A stretch of 64,000 nt of DNA from Saxidomus purpurata (taxonomy: Eukaryota; Mollusca; Bivalvia; Venerida; Veneridae): positions 15,673,966-15,737,965 of the forward strand of contig JAFMSR010000017.1 in NCBI GenBank assembly GCA_022818135.1. Direction: 5' to 3'. The notes beneath the pieces are model-generated. The model made no database searches. It had not been told where the DNA came from and saw nothing but the letters and a program-made list of their open reading frames with translations. Shown here piece by piece: positions 49,201-60,284 of the stretch. Made by a program: the position numbers and the translations under genes. The stretch's first letter is position 1. Each line of letters opens with the position of its first letter.

Positions 49201-52200
49201 TTAAGTTTGTTTTTCATTTTGGCTATGACCTTTTTAATCTCGCTTTGCTTTTGTAAAAATGGTTTAAATGATTTAATATTTGGTACTGTGGAGGTATATT
49301 TGCATTTTGGTATGAAGTACTTTGCCTATATAATGATGAAATTAATTATATTTTTTTTATTTTTGTGTCCTTTTCTGTTTGTGTTCCTAGAGATACTAAT
49401 CATTTATGAACATGCGTTTGTTTCCAAGATACAGTTGCAAATCGAACCAAAATGTTTGAATTGACTGACATTCCCAGAAAAGGTGTTTGACTGTTTCTGG
49501 TGCCATCAAACAAAAGTCACAAAGTTCAATTTGCATTTATATAGATAGCTGTTGCTGGGAACTAATTTCATTAGATATGTGTATTGATATTCTCTAAGTT
49601 TTATGTCAATTTTACATTTCAATGACGTCGTGAACACAGTTTTCCATTTTATATTTTCTTCATTACCTACAAGCAGTTCTGATTCCTATTCTCTTTAATA
49701 TTGTGAATGTGTTTTGTTTATTGCTATTATCTGATTTTCATACAATAGTTTGTTGGTGCTAGTATTCTTTCTCACTTTGTTTATCAAGTAATCTGTGGTT
49801 ATTGAAGAATTTAACTTACCTTCTTTGAGCATATGCTTAGACGAGCTTAAAGTTTACTTACATGTGCAAGGTTTGATATGTTTTGATGAACAAAACTAAA
49901 TACTTAAATGGAAATAAAAAACAAAATCTTTAACTCGGCAAAAGAAATACCAACATTACATTTTTAATCACAATGCAGTAGAAGTTTTAAGCTCACACAA
50001 CTGCACCTTAACGTGTGCACTGAAATAAGTGGAATCACCTAGATCTATTTTATATGCACACTAAACTACCCGGTACATGTATATTGTGGTAGATAATTTC
50101 TCATTCTATACAATTACAAATGTATTAACAGCAAATGAAATCGGACGTGTTTTTCTCCATACATTTTAATACCAATATCGATAAAAAAATGTAATGTGTA
50201 TTGTTCTGTTTTCTAGCGAAAACACAAGACAAAGAACAGTAACGCTGGAACATTACACTGCATCTCTTAAATCGTGGCCAAGAGTGTGTAAATCACTGGA
50301 ACTAATAAAAGGCATAGAAAACAGATGTTCTTACCTTGAGGGTGTTTTAGGCCTTCGAAAGCGATTTGCAAGTAAGGCTGAAGATCTTACCGAGGTAGAC
50401 ATTTATATAGACATTGGTGTAAAGAAGAATCCAAACAGTTTGCTGAAAAAAGGAAATGATATCAGGAAGAAAGAAACCCTTATACTTTTGACGTCAGAGG
50501 AGTGTCCGTATAGAAAAACAGGGTCGATAATGGAGCATGTTTCTGGAATTTTTGTAGACAGCAACGGAATAAAATTGGTTGAAAAAGTTTCGAAAACGCA
50601 TATTCATATAACTGCCGACAACTTGATGGAAACACAGTCTTCATCTGAGAAAGTCGACACTGAAAAAAACCAAATATCATCTCTTTTGGAATGTGTGGTG
50701 TTTAGAAGACTTGCCATTAAATGCAATATTCTCCAAGATGTTCGTGAGAATAAGATTCCTTTTGGGTACAACGGTATGTTATATACGCAGTCAGTAATTC
50801 CAATTTCCTGAAATTAATTGTCACAAATACCAAAGCATTTTAACCATTTTCATGTCCAAACAAACTTAGAACATAGTGTCGCTGTTGTCCGTTTGGCCGC
50901 CCGCCCATACGTTCGCATATCTTATATATTTGGTAATGGCTGCAGCTAATAAATACAGAGGTATAACCCTTAGATAAGTGAAACATTGAAAATTGGCATT
51001 TTTCAGATTGTGTCGTGTGTTACTCTACACTTTTATGACGTTTTTAATGAAATCCTACAGTTATGCTATTTAGGATATAAATTGTATACCTGCATTTGTC
51101 TACTATATTTGGTCGTGTTGACGCTCATTAAAGGTGAATACCCTGGTCTTGAGTCAGCGACAATCGGCATATTTGAATATGTCTCCATTTTTGAAATTGA
51201 TTTGATCAACAGTCATACTGAAACGTTACACTTATACCTGTACATGTGTGTGTGGCTGCGTCTAGTAAAGTTCGAGTGATAGTCAAAATATTGTCAATAT
51301 TGTCAGGACATATATCTAGATTACTTCTTACAGTCATCGGAATTTCGACCATCTTATATCTTGAGCGCATCTATATCATGTTTCATCCTACAGTGGTGCT
51401 CACGTGTAACTTTGCAAAATTTTCGTGTACCGTGCGTGTATCGTGCTTTGCGTTTGCATTCATCGTGCGTTTTCGTTCATGCATTCATCGTGCATCATTC
51501 AGATCGTGTATCGTGTAACGCATCGTTCGTTCCGTGTGATGAACGTTGCACGATAGGAATTATATAAAATTGGTCCGAGATAGTTAGGACGGGTAATCGT
51601 GTAGAACGTTTGCCTAGACCTAAACGTGTATTATTCATATTATTGTTCAAAGATCGGATTAAATTGATGAAATAGAAAAATCCTTCTTTCACTTATCTAA
51701 ATCTTTCTGTTACATATTTTCCTTTTCCACACGAGTTATTTTTAGGAAGAAGAGATGTTGACTTCCACTAAAACCGAACGTAGACGTACTGTATATCGTG
51801 CAAGATTTAAACCAGGTCTAATTCTACCCTGACGCAAAGGATATGGGAGTTCACTTATTTGTAAATTGCTTCTGTGTAGACATTCAGTAAAGTGCTCACT
51901 GTATCTGTAAATATATGGCTGTGGCTAGGTAGCGGTTATACGTGGAATCGGACTTTCCGTCCGATGATTCTTTACAACATTTAATTATAGATGTAATTAG
52001 TATGTGTGCTGCTATTAAACTACTAATTAATTATTCGTATAATATATTATTCTGTTTGGTTCCTCTGTAAATAATAAATAATTTAAGACTTTAAGGGGTT
52101 TGATTCAGCTCTTACATTGTAATTAGACATATATTAATGATATTGTTGTTAAGCAAACGAAAATGTCCGAGTAAATTCTCGTTTCGTTCATCGGGAATCG

Positions 52201-55200
52201 AGTATCGTGTATCGTTCTTATCGCTTATCATTCATCCATCGGTTATCGTACGTTCATCGTGCTTTCCGTTTGCATGTATCGTGCGTGTATCCTTCGTTCC
52301 TTGTGCAAAGTTATACGTAATCACCACTCTATGTTTTGTCGATTTAGAGCTCTAAGAAAGAAAAACACTTCGAAGTAAATTTGGAACAAATGAAGAAATA
52401 TGTAGTACTCGTTTTAAATTTCCCATGCATGTAACATGCAATTGTTGATATATCTATAAGATATGATAACTTTTTTTTTCAAGCAATATTCTGTTAGCTT
52501 TAAACTATTATTTCATGTAAACTACAGAAATACGGTTCAAACCAAATTCTGTTACATGTAGCTTTAAACTATTATTTCATGTAAACTACAGAAATAAGGT
52601 AAGGTTGATTTATAGTATTTTATCTGGTACTTTCAGCGGATCTAGGAATAATCTTATTTGAGAATAAGAGAAAAGAGTGCAAGGATATCATTGACGAGCT
52701 TCTTGGGGAAACAATTGCACTTTTTAACAGAAGCACATTGTCAAAAGACGAACGTCCGGAAGTCGAAGGATTTGAAAAGAAAGAAGTTAGTAAACAGGTA
52801 CATATAGTTTGCACTCACATTAAAATTATTTAATTAATTTGTATGAATTGATAGGTTTTAGCTAACCTGACAAGGAAGTGATCATGGTGAGCTTTTAGGA
52901 TCGGTTGGAAGTCCGTCAATCGGCCGTCCAGGCCGTTGTCCACAATTTGCCTCAAACAAAATCTCCTACTAAGCCACAAATATCACCGCAACTAGACCCT
53001 AGATAGTTGTATAATAGTGTCTAGTAGACTTTTAACAAGTGTTTTCCACTTATTCTCTTGTGGTCAATATTGACTAAACCCATGGAGTCTCTGGTTTTCG
53101 TAATATATAATGAACAGTGTAGACTTATATAAGAACACTTTGAAACATTTCCTCTCCAAAATGACACGACCCTGAGCTTAGGTATGTACATGTAGTAGGT
53201 GTCATTGTCTGATAGAGCTCTTCAAATTGTTTTCCAATATTGCCCCTTTGGTCATATTGGCCTCGCCCCGGGGTAACTTTTAAAAGTCATCTTCTCCGAA
53301 AATCACATGATCAAGAACTTAGATATTTAATGTTTAATATTGTTTACTTGGCCTCTAAAATGTTTGTTAAAGTCATGCCCTGGGACTAAAATTGACAACT
53401 CCCAGGGGGTCACTGGCTTTCATATAGACCAATATAAAAACACTTTTCTATTCAAGTACACAACATATCGGGTCGTACCGATTATAGCCTCTTTAGAGGA
53501 TGGTGGACCCAATAAGCACAATTACAAAAAGGTACACAATGCTTAGAGCTGAACTATTTAGTACCAAATTTGTTTAAATCTTGTTTATGGAGTCAATATT
53601 GGCGACGTTCGGGGGTCTCTTGTTTTACAAAGACTTATATTGGAAAATCTTTTAAAATATTATCAAAGGCCAAAAGTCCTAGAGCTTAGATATTAAGTAT
53701 GATGCATTGTCTTGTGGACCGCTATCACGAGTGTTCAAATCATGCGCTCCTAGGGGTCAAAATGTACCCTTTATAGCGTGTCACTTGGTATAGGAAAAAC
53801 TTTGAAATCTTCTTCTGCAGAACCACAATGACTAGAGTTTTAGTATTTAGTATATAGCATTGTGATGAATCTGTATGAGGATTGTTCAAATCTTGTTCTT
53901 GGGCAATATTGGCCCCGCTCGGGGTCATTAGTTTAACGTAGACTGATATAGACCTTAAAATAGATATTAGATATTTGGTATTTTACATTGTTCAGTGAAT
54001 CTCTACCAAGTTTGTTCAAATCATGCCGCTGTATTTAGCACCAGAGACCCTCTAAGCATTGTCTAATGGACCTTGTGTTTACATGTGTAAATGAGTTTCA
54101 TTAATTTATGTTCATACCTGTTTCATTGATGACCTTGAGTTTGACGTATTTTCCTCCATTAAAACACCACATAGACTTTACAAAGACTTGCAAATTTAAT
54201 AGTTTGCAACCCTAATGATGACCTTGTATAATGTGAGTACCCTGGTAAGTGATATAGGGGCACCATAGCCCTCTTGTTTGATATATTTATATTATCATAG
54301 ATAATTTGTTTATTTATACAAAAATGAGAGACCTGTTAAAAGGGCTCCATTGTTTAGCAACGTTATAGATATTCTCTCATATATATTCCTTAGATTCTTT
54401 AGATAACATATACATTGTATGTATTCACTCTTGGTAAGATCATCTGAACATGTCCTCATGATTCACAACATTGTCCTTTGAGTAATATTTAGAATTTTTG
54501 CCAACCAAATTTGAATTATTTTTGAATGAAATATGATTCAACAGAACAAACATTTGTTTTTGCCACAGTATAAATTCATCCTTTAAAATACTTACATGTA
54601 TATGTCATTTTCCTGTCTTCACACTTACAGGTAGTGGACGAGATATTCAAGCTTGATCAAACAATACGCGGATGTGGCTATCAACGAAGTACCTTCGTGG
54701 TGAATATTGAACATAGTTCTGATGAGAAAGAAAACATGGAACATATCAAAAGCTTTTTGAAAAAGCAAGGAATAATTGATGTAAAATTTAATTTTGTTAC
54801 AAAGTCGGTTTCGGAATACAAACAAGTTGGGGCGGAAATAGGTGTTCGCGTTGATAGAAACCCGGACAAATATTTTTACGGAACAGTTGGGTCGTTTGCA
54901 TCGTTTACCAAAGCGGACAAAACAGGTTCATGTGTTCTTATCTCAAAACACGTCGTAAAAGGGTCAGACTCGAAGACATTATACGTGAAAGAAGATGACA
55001 ACATGATCGAACTAGGACACATTGTTAGAGATACGTTGCAAGAGGGAAGTTACGACATTGCTGCTGCCGAAATACATCAAGAACATAAGGAACAGTGTGA
55101 CGTTCAATTCAAGAGTTCGAACAATGAACCAAAACCGGGTATTCTTTTTACATGTACGGGTACAGATGATATCGATCTGCAGGTAATATCTTTGCTTTTT

Positions 55201-55915
55201 AAAGTTATGTGTTCCTAGTGTAAAAAATCTGTAGAATAGTTTTACGTAATTTAAATGTTTTCTGCTTTAACTGATACAAAGTGTGGTGCATGCGGGGAAA
55301 ATGCTGGACTGCAGACAAAGTTAATCACGAGAAATTTATAAGTTTTAAAACGCGTTTTACAAACAGTAATATCGCAAAGCATAAACATTGTGCTTCAATG
55401 TGCACCATTTATCTGTTTCAATTTTTTTGTTAAGTACTTTTTGAAATGTGTGTACTTGATCATACTTTTGTGGTATTTGTATATCAAAAGAAGTCGATCA
55501 TTCATGTTTGTTGATTCAAAATATTACATTTTGACAGGATCTCCCAGTCCATCTATGGGGAGCGAAGACAAAACCAGGTCGTGGCATAATCCGCATTCCA
55601 GAACTGATATGCCCTGGGTCAACTGAGACATATATACAGATAGAGGACCGTGTACGAATAGGCAATGAGCCTTTTCAAAGAATGGCTATTGGAGGAGATA
55701 GTGGGGCTATTGTCTGTGCTGATGATCTTGAAGATGAAAGGGTTCATGTGATCTCCATGTTAATCGGTTCAAATAGCGAAACAAATGCAAGCGAATCACC
55801 TCATGCAAAAAGGTCATACATCACATTCCCTGTGCAAAAAGGTGTTGAACATTTACAAAACATCACCAAGGGAACCTTTGAGCTCAAAGGGATTACACAA
55901 ACTGATACAATATAA
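43121..55915 (+). CDS. Six-exon intracellular trypsin-like serine peptidase gene (609 aa), family unnamed
   Basis: Exons 43121-43262, 44057-44096, 50217-50773, 52637-52797, 54631-55182 and 55538-55915 have GT/AG borders and join in phase through all five introns. They give 1830 nt (609 residues plus TAA). ATG 43121 follows an in-frame TAA at 43112, and no signal peptide is visible, so the protein is probably cytosolic or nuclear. Residues 1-300 are unrecognised. Residues from about 370 to 560 look like a PA-clan (chymotrypsin-fold) peptidase: GSCVLISKHVV gives His407, SYDIAAAEI gives Asp442, and GGDSGAIVC gives nucleophile Ser539 in the canonical GDSG box. The triad looks complete, so activity is plausible. 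Intracellular trypsin-fold enzymes such as HtrA or FAM111 are analogies only. A paralog ends at 63842 on the - strand. The introns are full of mobile elements. The coding frame is undamaged, which argues for a live gene. Function unknown. Confidence 0.85.
44057..44096 (+). CDS. Peptidase gene exon 2, 40-nt microexon (residues 48-60 and part of 61)
   Basis: Bounded by 'tatatttttaag|gg' and 'cgaaag|gtaata'. It reads PRRRCRMLDVFE. Its length is exactly what is needed to join exon 1 (phase 1) to exon 3 (needs two bases); without it the frame does not join. The acceptor is weaker than the others. Confidence 0.65.
44857..46581 (-). mobile_element. LINE (non-LTR retrotransposon) fragment in intron 2
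   Basis: Reading the reverse strand, the reverse transcriptase is in pieces. NISENQSGFKAGYSTVDN and LYVAFIDFQKCFDTVNR (46151-46564) come first. FADDIALMSD, the YADD-type catalytic box, follows with KLKVNENKTKIVV (45601-46164). A zinc-finger-like tail, RLCKACNKNAIEDEYHF, lies at 45217-45501. At the 3' end, 'ttgcatgggccggaggcctt' + 'atagcgaataaac' at about 44860-44895 looks like the element's 3' UTR. Frame breaks and a truncated 5' end show it is dead. It ends where the Tc1-like element begins at 46582. Confidence 0.88.
46582..48166 (+). mobile_element. Tc1-like DNA transposon, full length, inactive
   Basis: Terminal inverted repeats read 'tatactcagcaaaactagaa' + 'acgtccct' on the left and 'agggacgtttctttttttgc' + 'tgagtata' on the right. 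The outer TA suits Tc1/mariner target duplication. Length is about 1.58 kb, normal for the superfamily. It carries the broken transposase described separately, and sits against the 5' side of the LINE fragment. Confidence 0.9.
46885..47886 (+). pseudogene. Tc1-like transposase (DD34E), inactivated
   Basis: The N-terminal part, 46885 to about 47090, reads SENERNQAIGMLAGGMSARV and then runs into stops and frame shifts. From 47092 the frame is clean: SGQTIRNRLRR (helix-turn-helix), RHRAARLLWARRHL, and FTDESRF (first Asp). A TAG at about 47447 falls where the family has Trp (SVMVWGGI). The frame then resumes at 47458 with LMQDNARPH (second Asp) and DLNPIEHIW (Glu). Thirty-four residues separate the second Asp and Glu, hence DD34E. 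The C-terminus HANGGHTRY is typical. All three catalytic residues remain, so decay is recent in this half. Confidence 0.9.
48167..49140. other. Intron 2 sequence without features
   Basis: AT-rich. A fragment near 48230, 'gtgctcaggtgagctt', resembles an end of the bivalve-type repeat. No exon supported. Confidence 0.45.
49140..49700 (-). mobile_element. Second LINE 3' remnant in intron 2
   Basis: The reverse strand reads ELCDFCLMAPETVKHLFWEC, the CxxC...H...C zinc knuckle typical of the C-terminus of L1-like LINE ORF2 proteins, then FDLQLYLGNKRM. After frame breaks it continues AKYFIPKCKYTSTVPNI and KPFLQKQSEIKKVIAKMKN. The 108-codon + strand frame at 49138 is the antisense shadow of this. 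Confidence 0.75.
50217..50773 (+). CDS. Peptidase gene exon 3 (residues 61-247)
   Basis: The acceptor 'tgttctgttttctag|c' is strong and the donor is 'acg|gtatgt'. It encodes 557 nt starting ENTRQRTVTLEHY. The part from LEGVLGLRKRF to KNPNSLLKKGNDI is charged and probably helical. ILLTSEECPY through HIHITADN alternates hydrophobic and polar residues as in beta strands. A Ser/Glu/Lys-rich linker (SSSEKVDTEKNQ) follows. I recognise no domain. Confidence 0.82.
50820..51390. other. Intron 3, no gene
   Basis: Contains 'gttgtccgtttggccgcccg', a worn repeat head, and AT-rich sequence. The + frames near 50986-51518 have no coding features. Confidence 0.5.
51392..52330. mobile_element. Foldback-type element in intron 3
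   Basis: The left end 'agtggtgctcacgtgtaact' + 'ttgc' (about 51392) and right end 'gcaaagttatacgtaatcac' + 'cact' (about 52305-52329) are inverted. Just inside both ends lie low-complexity runs of 'cgtgtatcgtg', 'gttcatcg' and 'gtttgcat'. The terminus recalls hAT elements, but I see no matching 8-bp target duplication. Confidence 0.65.
52637..52797 (+). CDS. Peptidase gene exon 4 (residues 247-300)
   Basis: Bounded by 'tctggtactttcag|c' and 'aaacag|gtacat'. It encodes DLGIILFENKRKECKDIIDE and a charged tail ending EKKEVSKQ, probably helical. Exits in phase 0. Confidence 0.82.
52861..54277 (+). repeat. Bivalve-type dispersed repeat filling intron 4
   Basis: Begins 'gctaacctgacaaggaagtg' + 'atcatggtgagct' and ends 'aagtgatataggggcaccat' + 'agccctcttg'. 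The interior has at least four units carrying 'cctagagcttagatatt', 'attgttcaaatcatgc' and 'ggtcaatattggcc'. It is the same family as 16433-17040 but more than twice as long, from internal tandem repeats. Confidence 0.8.
54631..55182 (+). CDS. Peptidase gene exon 5 (residues 301-484), His and Asp of the triad
   Basis: Bounded by 'cacacttacag|g' and 'ctgcag|gtaata'; both ends are phase 0. The first about 70 residues (RSTFVVNIEHSSDEKEN, KSFLKKQGIIDVKFNFVTKS) form a lead-in domain. The peptidase begins around YFYGTVGSFASF. His407 lies in SCVLISKHVV (codon 54949-54951) and Asp442 in GSYDIAAAEI (codon 55054-55056). Confidence 0.88.
55538..55915 (+). CDS. Peptidase gene exon 6 (residues 485-609), catalytic Ser
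   Basis: The acceptor is 'cattttgacag|g' and the TAA stop is at 55913. It encodes DLPVHLWGAKTKPGRGII, then FQRMAIGGDSGAIVCADD with Ser539, and HVISMLIGSN. The C-terminus ends FELKGITQTDTI. The ISM and CAD motifs recur in the paralog at 63842-64000. Confidence 0.88.
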   Translation, partial: DLPVHLWGAKTKPGRGIIRIPELICPGSTETYIQIEDRVRIGNEPFQRMAIGGDSGAIVCADDLEDERVHVISMLIGSNSETNASESPHAKRSYITFPVQKGVEHLQNITKGTFELKGITQTDTI

Positions 55916-56590
55916 TGTATTGCGCGAAAATGTACATGCAAACGATTGTATCTCATGAACACGAATATATAATACAAACGGAAGTTTTAACATTTATTCA
56001 GAGAACTATAATACTGTAAAAATTAGGAGAAGCAGGGTAGTTGAAAATCCCATTTGTAAATTCTTATTTAGAGCTAATCACTTTCTTTGACATCGCTTCA
56101 AAGCATTTTAAGTTAGGTTTCTGTGTCACGGTTAACAAATTTCGAATAACCTTTAAACATAGCTTAAAAAACAGTGTATTTGAAGAACTCTTTACAATTT
56201 TGGAAAAGATAATTTAAAAATTAAAATACTAGCCTTATAACTGAGAAAAATTGAGATTTTGTCTCAGATAAAGGGAGGTTATGTTTATAATGCTGCTGCA
56301 GTAAGACATATAGATCAGTGAAACATGAATTGGACAAAATACCTACAACAATATTTAAAAAAAATATCAAAAGGATTTAAGAGGTTTGTAAATCCAGTCA
56401 TGGTTAAATATTGATTTTAGTTGATGCTTTTTATAATGATGTAAAACATTTTTAATATATTGATGTTAGCTATCGTTGTATGCATAAAATACGCAACAGT
56501 GATATAACTGCTTTAAATATTTCTTATGGTTTATCTAAAAACGTTATTGTTTGTCACAATAAGTTACACAATATCAAAAAAATGTTTTTC
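55916..56590. other. Probable 3' UTR and flank of the peptidase gene
   Basis: AT-rich, non-coding. A possible polyadenylation signal 'attaaa' lies at about 56220; a later 'aataaa' lies at about 57108. Confidence 0.4.
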
Positions 56591-56593
56591 TGG

Positions 56594-56841
56594 GGTCGTA
56601 TTCGAGTAGCATCTTAAGTGATTTCTTAATTATTTTAACTTAAGTCCAACATTTTTAATTATTTTAATTGGCTTAAAAGTGAATGATTGTGTGTAATTTC
56701 ATCATCATTATAGAAAATGGTCCTGGAAGTTTTAATACATTTTCAACATACTGCAATGCACATTCTCCTTTTTTAATTATCTTCTTAAGGCAATTGTTAA
56801 GTTTAAGGAAAATCTTAAGATTTGACTTATGATGCTACTGG
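56594..56841. mobile_element. MITE with 'GTAGCATCTTAAG' termini
   Basis: The left end 'tattcgagtagcatcttaag' + 'tgatttcttaa' and right end 'ttaagatttgacttatgatg' + 'ctactgg' are imperfect inverted repeats about 250 bp apart. AT-rich interior. Confidence 0.6.
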
Positions 56842-56849
56842 AAGTTTAT

Positions 56850-59160
56850 GTAAGTTTATGTGTGTGTGTTGTTTAACAATTGTTAGATATGTTACATGTG
56901 TTTTCAAGACGTGTTGCACATTTTTTCATAATAGACGTTTATTTTCATTGCTCTGACCAATAGATGCATTTTGTGAATATTTCTATGTTTCATATTTTTG
57001 TCATTTATTCAATTTATACTAATCAATTAATATCACACTAGAAGCACACGCGAAACTTGTTTTCATTTCTTAATCAGAATAGCATAGAATACTATATTTT
57101 ACTTTCTAATAAAATTTAAAATATATTTATCTTATGTTTTCCGTCAAGACAGTATGGGCTATTCGGACCACTCGCCACAGTACAGCATGACAAACTTAAA
57201 GAGCAAGCTAATTGACTGGTATCTTCCATTGCTCTACAAGTGACTGTAGTAATAACGAAATATATAAAACGAGCAAAGGGAACAAAGCTTTACCTATTGT
57301 CTTCTTGCCATGGTACAACACGATCTACTAAAAGGCAAGCAAATGGTGTCTTCAGCTGCTCTACAGATGACGTCACCGAACATAAAATGTACTACGAAAA
57401 ATATCAAATAAGCCAAAGGAGCAAGATTGTAATAAAAGTACTGTAGTCTAAATAATCCGAAAGCTGGGCTAAAAAGCTAAGTAATATTTCACCAAAGAAA
57501 GGCTATGACAAATAAAAAGGCTAGAAAAGTATTACCTTACACTTCAGCAATACTTTTTTTGACACCACAACAAAATTACAAAATATGTCATTTAAAAAGC
57601 GATGAATTGCCAGTTGGTATATAGAAAAAACTGTTATCAGATTACGACTTCACTTGTCATACATCGTTACGTATCACATTCACACTATTATGAATTCAAT
57701 AGTAATGCCAATGTAACGACTAATGGTAATATTTTTTGACAAATGTCAACTAATCGGTTATCTTGAATTGAGCGGCTCCCGTGACAACCCTCCAACATTA
57801 TATTTATAACAAACAACTATATTAATTATAATGACTATTATTGAAATTTCAAATCCCTGCTTTTTGAAACTGAATACCTTAATCTCGCTCGACTTGATGT
57901 ACTGACTTTGATGTTAGTCTTTTTTAAACAAGGGGATAATGTAAACGAAAATCTGCTAACTTAAATTTGTAGTCGTTTCAAAATTTATCTAAGACATAAA
58001 AGGCTATAGTGTAAGGGGTTTGGCTCTATTGACGAAATAATGAGCTGTCCTGTTCTACGCTGCCGGCACTCTAAAGAAAGGATGGTACATGTGTACTGGA
58101 CTGGGTTAGAGGTCGGCCACCGGTGCGAACGAGACATATGGAACTTTCAATTTTCCAATAATCGTTACATTTTTCACATAAAGAAAGAAGGATAAAATCG
58201 GTTTAACCGTCATAACTTTTAAACGGATTTATATTATGCTTATGCATTTATGACAAAAGTTGGCAAATTCTTTTATCTAAATGGTGATACATGTGTATAA
58301 ATTTCAAAAATATTAATTAAGTATTTCACCTACCCATTTTGGTTTAAAATTTATCACCCCGTTTTCCCTATGTAATGCTTATTGGGGTCTGGAATTGCTT
58401 CATGTTTTCAGTGATTTGTTTAAACATTTCGTCTTATGTAGAGAACGCCATTTAAAGGATCGCTTATGCATTTGTAGCATCGGCAAGTGAAATATATAAG
58501 GAATAAAACGATGCAAAAATTTTATTACATAGTTACATAGTTACCGATTTCACCTACCCATTGAATGATTTATAAACTGTTAACATGTAAAGTCTGACGG
58601 ATCGGGTGTCCCCGTGGTTTTCACGGAAATTATCGACTGGTATACGGAAATCATAATAAAGCTAGGCTATTGAATATTGATTAATTTAGGGACCGTCAAT
58701 ATAGATTTTTAAATTGTTTGTTTCAATTTGATAAAATTAATATGGTAGAAGTGCCACCTTTTTTTCTGCTTATTATGTATTTTGGTGTTTTTTTTCAATT
58801 GTCACAGTTAAATGTATATATTAAACTGGCTTCTTTAGAGGTGTATTTGCATTTTGACATCTTAAAGGCCCAAAGATGGGACATGTCACCTGTACGTGTT
58901 TTTATAAGTTATGGCTTCTATAAATTTTACTCTCCATTTGTCAAAAAAGTGTAAATAGTGTTGTTAATTGCAAAAAGTATGACACAATGGTCCCATACCT
59001 TTTCAAATTGTAAAGTCGTGATACTTTTCTATAATTTTATTATTCCACAGGACCTCACTGAAATAAAACAGCATACCATGGACCTATATATGTATATATG
59101 TCCGTGAGCATACTAATACGGTAAGAAATCATAATTTCTTTTTTCTTCTAATTTTTCTAT
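56850..59160. other. No gene seen
   Basis: AT-rich sequence between the paralogs. Near 58720-58930 the reverse strand reads KCKYTSKEASL, similar to KCKYTSTVPNI of the LINE at 49140, so a LINE tail may be present there (weak). No other feature. Confidence 0.4.
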
Positions 59161-59174
59161 TTCATGAATCATGA

Positions 59175-59185
59175 AAGAGAGAGAG

Positions 59186-59224
<39 letters not shown>

Positions 59225-59303
59225 CAGAGACAGAGACAGAGACAGAGACAGAGACAGAGACAGAGACAGAGCCAGAGGCAGAGGCAGAGGCAGAGGCAGA
59301 GAA

Positions 59304-59341
<38 letters not shown>
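59175..59341. repeat. Compound simple repeat (GA)n (CAGAGA)n (AGGC/AGAC)n
   Basis: A run of GA, then about eight 'gacaga' hexamers, then 'ggcaga' hexamers, then about ten 'caga' tetramers. Open frames on both strands come only from the repeat. Confidence 0.93.
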
Positions 59342-59344
<3 letters not shown>

Positions 59345-59415
59345 TCGAACCTTGAACCATCTGACCCCGAGGCGATCGCGCTATCACGGCGCCAAGGCGG
59401 CTCCATTGGACTGCC
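59342..59415 (-). repeat. tRNA-like SINE head next to simple repeat
   Basis: Reverse strand: 'tggcgccgtgatagcgcgat' (A-box-like) and 'ggttcaaggttcgatttg' (B box). The simple repeat lies immediately downstream in the SINE's own direction, as if it had grown from the SINE tail. Confidence 0.5.
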
Positions 59416-59419
59416 ATAA

Positions 59420-60280
59420 GGTTAAGACCAAGGCTCACAATGTTAGTATTTTTAGGGTTTGTTCTTATGTTGTTTTTTATATAATGATTTGTTACAAGCC
59501 CTGTTTGCTGAGCAAGGATGGTTGTAATAGCCCATGCTTGATGAGCATGTGAGGTTAATTATGAACAACCCAAGGACAAATAACACGACTGGTATTCAAC
59601 ATATGAAAACGATTACTTATTGACAACATATTAACTAAAACTCTCATGTACTGAATGGTCTAACGAGGCTTTGTGTATATAACAATACTAAATCATGATG
59701 TTGAGTGAAAAAATGTAAGACCAGCACTTCAAGTGTCTGTCCCTAAATTTTGTTTGTATAAAGTGTTCTGCCAAAGCGAACTCTGATTCTATGAATAGCG
59801 TCTTTAGATTACTTATTGATACAACAGATTTCTATACAGTTATGGCAAAGTTTCTTTGTCCCCTACCCTAACGTGTACATTTCTGTTCACATACAAGAAA
59901 AGACAGTATGTTATGCAAATTTTCAGCGTAATATCATATATAATTTTATGATCACCATCTTCAATCATTTCGCTGGACTTTTCCCTCGCATTTGTGACGT
60001 CATAAAAAGGGCTAAGGAAATAACGAATACGTCTTAGAAATATGATTCTTGCATATCGGATCGGCATTTCCGGTGATTTTGCCCATGCCGGAAAACCCGG
60101 TCTGGCACCCCTCCTATGCCAGACGACTTACGTGAATTAATAATGACGTAACGTTATAAACATTGTGACGTCAATTTCCCAAACACAACGTCGGAAAATC
60201 GTTTGTTTTTCATTGTAATTCATCATTTTGATAAGTTTGCATTTAGAAATCTACTTTAAAGTGCAAGACGGTATGCAAGA
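59420..60280. other. No gene seen
   Basis: AT-rich. Holds 'tgacgtca' CRE-like sites at about 59995 and 60165 and a short GC-rich patch 'gccggaaaacccggtctggc' at about 60086. Confidence 0.45.
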
Positions 60281-60284
60281 AAAT

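Noticed and set aside
49138..49464. 108-codon + strand frame with membrane-like segments
   Set aside because: Antisense of a LINE C-terminus; hydrophobicity follows from T-rich sequence opposite Lys/Asn codons.
58718..58954. 78-codon + strand frame
   Set aside because: Probably antisense to a LINE tail fragment; no support as a gene.
59113..59438. Ser/Leu/Cys and Arg/Gln repeat frames on both strands
   Set aside because: Pure simple-sequence repeat.
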